Source of the DNA: an uncultured Hungatella sp.
Lineage (GTDB): Bacteria; Bacillota; Clostridia; Lachnospirales; Lachnospiraceae
Length of the DNA: 64,000 nt
Direction of reading: 5' to 3'
Assembly (NCBI GenBank): GCA_910585645.1
Contig: CAJUFP010000002.1
Span: forward strand, 44,255 to 108,254
Shown: positions 61,416 to 64,000 of the stretch, one piece after another
Layout of the letters: every line of letters begins with the position of its first letter
Numbering within the stretch: position 1 is the first letter of the stretch
Program-made: the position numbers and the translations under genes
The notes under the pieces: generated by a model
What the model was told of the DNA's origin: nothing
Databases searched by the model: none
Seen by the model: the letters and a program-made list of their open reading frames with translations, nothing else

Positions 61416-61863
61416 TCCCAGCCAATCTCCTTCCTACAACCTCTTTAGATAAATGGTTCCGCATGAGAATCTGCGGAACCTTGCTATGTAAAGTATCACC
61501 AGAATCAAATAACCTTACACCTGCCAGAACGGCATCAGAAAATATTTTTAAAACAAGTAGCCTCTGCCCTCCTTTGTGTGGTAAAATAGTTTGTAATCAA
61601 ATAGCTAAGTACGCAGGGTTGCAGGCCTCAAAAACCTACGGTTTTCCTCGCTTTGCGGCCAGTCCAGACTGCCTTCTCTTGGCCTTCGGCCAATTCACCT
61701 TGATTCGCCGCATCGTCCTGAACCTCCGGACATCATTCAGTGAGCAAGCTCCCCGCCTGATGTCCAAAGTTTCATACCGGCCCTGCTCATTGCATAAAAA
61801 AATAGGGGCTAAACCAGCACATCCACGTTTTTCGCGGTGTTTCTGACTTGTCCCTATTATAAC
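61416..61863. other. Non-coding right end of the ICE
   Basis: About 450 bp with no convincing gene. A perfect 9-bp hairpin (GGTTCCGCA/TGCGGAACC, 61,455-61,480) lies near the parA side. A 25-codon frame on the minus strand (61,636-61,713) has an RBS but no support. The att core must lie near the spoVAC junction. Confidence 0.5.
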
Positions 61864-62196
61864 TCATTCGTCCGCCCGATACTCAATCGCCGGCGAAACC
61901 ACCGAATTCGCAAACCCCGTAATCGGCACCAGTGCTCCTGCCCCTCCCCACTTCACGATCTTGGGATACAAATTAAATCCCGTCAGCACGATACTCCCCA
62001 AAATCAGCACCAGCAGATTCCAGGCTGCCGCCGTCTTCTCATCCATCCCATAATTCATCAGCCAGTTCATCATCACCTGCCCCACCGTGCAGATAATCCC
62101 CCCTGTCACAAAAGCCCTGACAATATTCTTCCACACAGGGTTCACAGGAGTCACTTCCTTCACGTATGCATTATACGCATCCTTGTTCATCTCCAT
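61864..62196 (-). pseudogene. spoVAC: spoVAC, 3' end cut off by the ICE
   Basis: ATG 62196 behind GGAGG gives 110 codons. KNIVRAFVTGGIICTVGQVM, LTGFNLYPKIVKWGGAGALV and PITGFANSVVSPAIEY are clear SpoVAC, a membrane protein for dipicolinic acid transport into spores. Full-length SpoVAC has about 150 residues; here the frame stops at RADE, where the conserved SEGxxLG... part should follow. The missing part should be at the other ICE end. Confidence 0.85.
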
Positions 62197-62297
62197 AAAT
62201 ATCAACCTCCAAACGTCCAAGATCTCGGAATCTAAACCTTGATATCATCCAACTTGATCAGCCTTACATTTCACTTATCTAAAAACCGGCCGTTCCC

Positions 62298-62347
62298 TAG
62301 TACATTGTTGCACTAATTTACTCGCGAATGAATGCAATGATGTACTA
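62298..62347. repeat. Imperfect hairpin between symporter and spoVAC
   Basis: TAGTACAT-TG-TTGCA pairs with TGCAA-TG-ATGTACTA across about 20 nt. No U-run follows, so a terminator role is uncertain. Confidence 0.45.
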
Positions 62348-62456
62348 ATATAATCCGTTTTAAATAACCTTACGTTTCGCTGGTCTGCTTTCCCTGTCAT
62401 TATCCCCACTATCTCTGAAAATCATACAAAACCACAGGCAGTTATCCACTGCGGTC

Positions 62457-63779
62457 TCAGCACACCACCTGATAAATATTATAAAACCCGGTGAGCGTCA
62501 CGATACCCACAAGAACCGGCGTCAGATAACGGATGCACACCACCCACAATCTCTTCACCTTAAACGGTATCCCATCCCGCTCAATCTCCTCCACCAGATA
62601 CTCCGGGTGCCATTTCCATCCCACATAGTAGCACATGGTAAGGCCGCCGAACGGCAAGAGGATATTATCCGTGATCATCCCCACAAAATCAAACACGCTG
62701 TAATTTAAGATCCGCACCTGCCCCAGATCCCCGAAAGAAAGCGCGCTGGGGATCCCCAGGACAAAGATCGCTGCCCCGATCACAAGGGTCGCCTTTTTTC
62801 TCGGCCATCTCAGCGTGTCAATGGCAAAGGACACCGACACCTCCAAGAGGGCGATGGCGCTGGTCACAGCCGCAAAAAACACAAGGGCAAAAAACAGGCA
62901 CGCAAAGATCCCTCCCCCTGCGATAGCGGAGAACACCTTTGGAAGCGTCCCGAAAATAAGCCCCGGTCCCTGGCCCGGCTCCAGCCCAAAGGCGAACACC
63001 GCAGGAAAAATAGCGATCCCCGCCAAAACCGCGATCAATGTATCCAGCCCTGCCACAGACACGCAGCTTTTGGGAATATTCTCCTTCTCACTGAGATAAC
63101 TTCCGTACGTGATGGTAATTCCCATGCACAGGCTGAGAGAGTAAAACACCTGCCCCAAAGCCCCGCTTATGGAGTTCAGGCTGAACGCTGAAAAATCCGG
63201 AGCAAACATAAACTTAAAGCCTTCCGCAGCACCGGGAAGCGTCACGCCACGGCCGATGATCACCAAAAGCAGCACAAACAAAAGAGGCATCATCACCTTG
63301 CTGGCCTTCTCGATCCCGCTGACTCCAAAATAGCACACCCCGGTCGTAATAGCCATAAACAGAAAATGCCACAGCACCGGCTCCCTGCTGCCGATAAATC
63401 CGTCAAAATCCGCCACTGCCTCCATAGTGGTCCCATAGCTGAAAATGTACTTCATGATCCAGCCGCCGATAACACTGTAATACGATAAAATAATAAACGC
63501 CGCCAGAACCCCGAAAATACCCACGATCCCAGCATGGGGGTCAATATCCTTATAAGCCTGGACCGGGTCATGGCGGGTCTTCCGCCCCAGAGACATTTCC
63601 GTGATCATCACCGGCAGTCCCAAAACCACAATAAAAAACAGGTAGGCTACCAAAAACGGGAAACCACCGTTCCTCCCCATAAGATAGGGAAATTTCCAAA
63701 GGTTCCCGAGACCGATAGCCGCCCCTGCCGTAGCCATGATAAATCCCAGTTTGCTTGCCCACTGCACATTTGTCTTCAT
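62457..63779 (-). CDS. Sodium:neurotransmitter symporter family (SNF) transporter
   Basis: A 440-aa protein of about 11-12 membrane segments. ATAGAAIGLGNLWKFPYLMG is the Na+/Cl- site signature of the LeuT fold. It imports an amino acid with sodium; the substrate is unknown. Chromosomal gene outside the ICE, read from its own promoter at 63,836. Confidence 0.9.
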   Translation of the reverse strand: MKTNVQWASKLGFIMATAGAAIGLGNLWKFPYLMGRNGGFPFLVAYLFFIVVLGLPVMITEMSLGRKTRHDPVQAYKDIDPHAGIVGIFGVLAAFIILSYYSVIGGWIMKYIFSYGTTMEAVADFDGFIGSREPVLWHFLFMAITTGVCYFGVSGIEKASKVMMPLLFVLLLVIIGRGVTLPGAAEGFKFMFAPDFSAFSLNSISGALGQVFYSLSLCMGITITYGSYLSEKENIPKSCVSVAGLDTLIAVLAGIAIFPAVFAFGLEPGQGPGLIFGTLPKVFSAIAGGGIFACLFFALVFFAAVTSAIALLEVSVSFAIDTLRWPRKKATLVIGAAIFVLGIPSALSFGDLGQVRILNYSVFDFVGMITDNILLPFGGLTMCYYVGWKWHPEYLVEEIERDGIPFKVKRLWVVCIRYLTPVLVGIVTLTGFYNIYQVVC

Positions 63780-63810
63780 CTTCTGTTTCCATTCCTTTTT
63801 TTCATATTTG

Positions 63811-63864
63811 ACATAACTTTGCGTTATGGTTTCTTATTATATCACATCTTCCGTTCTTTTGCAA
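63811..63864 (-). promoter_or_regulatory. Promoter and operator of the SNF transporter gene
   Basis: TTGCAA, 17 bp, TATAAT on the minus strand (63,836-63,864). Just downstream is a palindrome CATAACTTTGCGTTATG (63,811-63,827) that could be an operator. Confidence 0.65.
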
Positions 63865-64000
63865 AACCTAACCCGGATAAAGCGGAACTTTATGTTCATC
63901 ATATTGATATATTGTTGAGTGAGCAAGGGGCGGGGGAGTCGTGAGGCCAGACAGAGAAGGAGAGATGTCCCGTCCGGGTTCAGATATGCCAAACATTCCG
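63865..64000. other. Window-edge intergenic sequence
   Basis: No gene or clear signal visible in the last 136 bp. Confidence 0.4.

Larger units (their letters stand above)
1..61863. mobile_element. Integrative conjugative element (left end outside window)
   Basis: The span holds a gram-positive type IV secretion set (VirD4, VirB4, PrgI, VirB6-like, pilin-like, wall hydrolase, sortase), ParA/ParB, a Tn916-like control triad and surface adhesins. The right boundary is placed near 61,863 because spoVAC is cut there. Two almost identical promoters, at 10,435-10,463 and 49,473-49,501, show that both flanks of the envelope cargo belong to one element. No integrase and no intact MOB relaxase are visible, so they are presumably left of base 1. 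The exact att sequence cannot be set from one end. Confidence 0.8.

Noticed and set aside
61636..61713. 25-codon gene at the ICE right end
   Set aside because: An RBS is present but the product is too short and basic to support; no context.
1..64000. tRNA or rRNA genes
   Set aside because: No cloverleaf tRNA or rRNA sequence noticed on either strand; the 20,760 cloverleaf lacks any tRNA signature.

Overview
The window looks like a Lachnospiraceae-type spore-forming Clostridium. The sporulation gene spoVAC, the gram-positive surface and sortase genes, and the moderate-GC codon use all point that way. Nearly everything from base 1 to about 61,860 is one integrative conjugative element (ICE). 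Its right end cuts spoVAC about 110 codons into the gene; beyond it lie only the 5' part of spoVAC and a sodium-dependent symporter. The left end, with any integrase and intact relaxase, is outside the window.

Layout. (1) 1-10.3 kb, minus strand: surface and accessory genes. These are a thioester/SpaA adhesin, an exported transglutaminase, a zeta-type toxin-antitoxin pair, a 1228-aa GLUG-repeat wall protein, a DUF6273 protein, a cold-shock protein and an S1-domain protein. (2) 10.5-11.8 kb: a Tn916-like control module with a two-part sigma factor and a divergent XRE regulator. (3) 11.9-32.1 kb: cell-envelope cargo. It holds a dlt-like operon with an added PLP decarboxylase, a lysine-rich lipoprotein, a two-component system, a divergent phosphatidylserine/phosphatidylethanolamine cluster, MacB-type permeases, an exported cysteine protease, and duplicated or decayed fragments including RND and MobA/MobL remnants. 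(4) 32.1-49.5 kb: the conjugation operon, with class B sortase, VirD4, replication proteins, VirB4, PrgI, a cell-wall hydrolase, VirB6 and a pilin-like protein. (5) 49.6-57 kb: a scarred region with a MerR/MATE pair (MATE broken), a PD-(D/E)XK transposase with two 3'-end remnants, a truncated AAA ATPase and an IS30 element with clear target duplications. (6) 57-61.4 kb: small ICE genes, a 14-15-unit palindromic repeat array, parB, parA and a DUF6075 protein.

How it works together. The surface operon (10,435) and the transfer operon (49,473) have almost identical promoters, each followed by an intrinsic terminator in the leader. This ties both flanks of the cargo to one element. Inside the cargo, five promoters carry the same four-box array (TTAAG boxes at 10/12/10-bp steps) just ahead of an extended -10. 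They lie upstream of the lipoprotein/dlt-like operon, the two-component system, the cysteine protease and both MacB-type permeases. My reading is that the two-component system runs a mobile envelope-defence regulon.

The most novel candidate is the dlt-like operon. An adenylation enzyme, a carrier protein, an MBOAT transferase and an SGNH protein match DltA, DltC, DltB and DltD, but the operon also encodes a LysA/BtrK-like PLP decarboxylase overlapping the ligase gene. This suggests that an aminoacyl group is decarboxylated, possibly on the carrier, before transfer to a surface polymer. That is inference from gene content, not proof.
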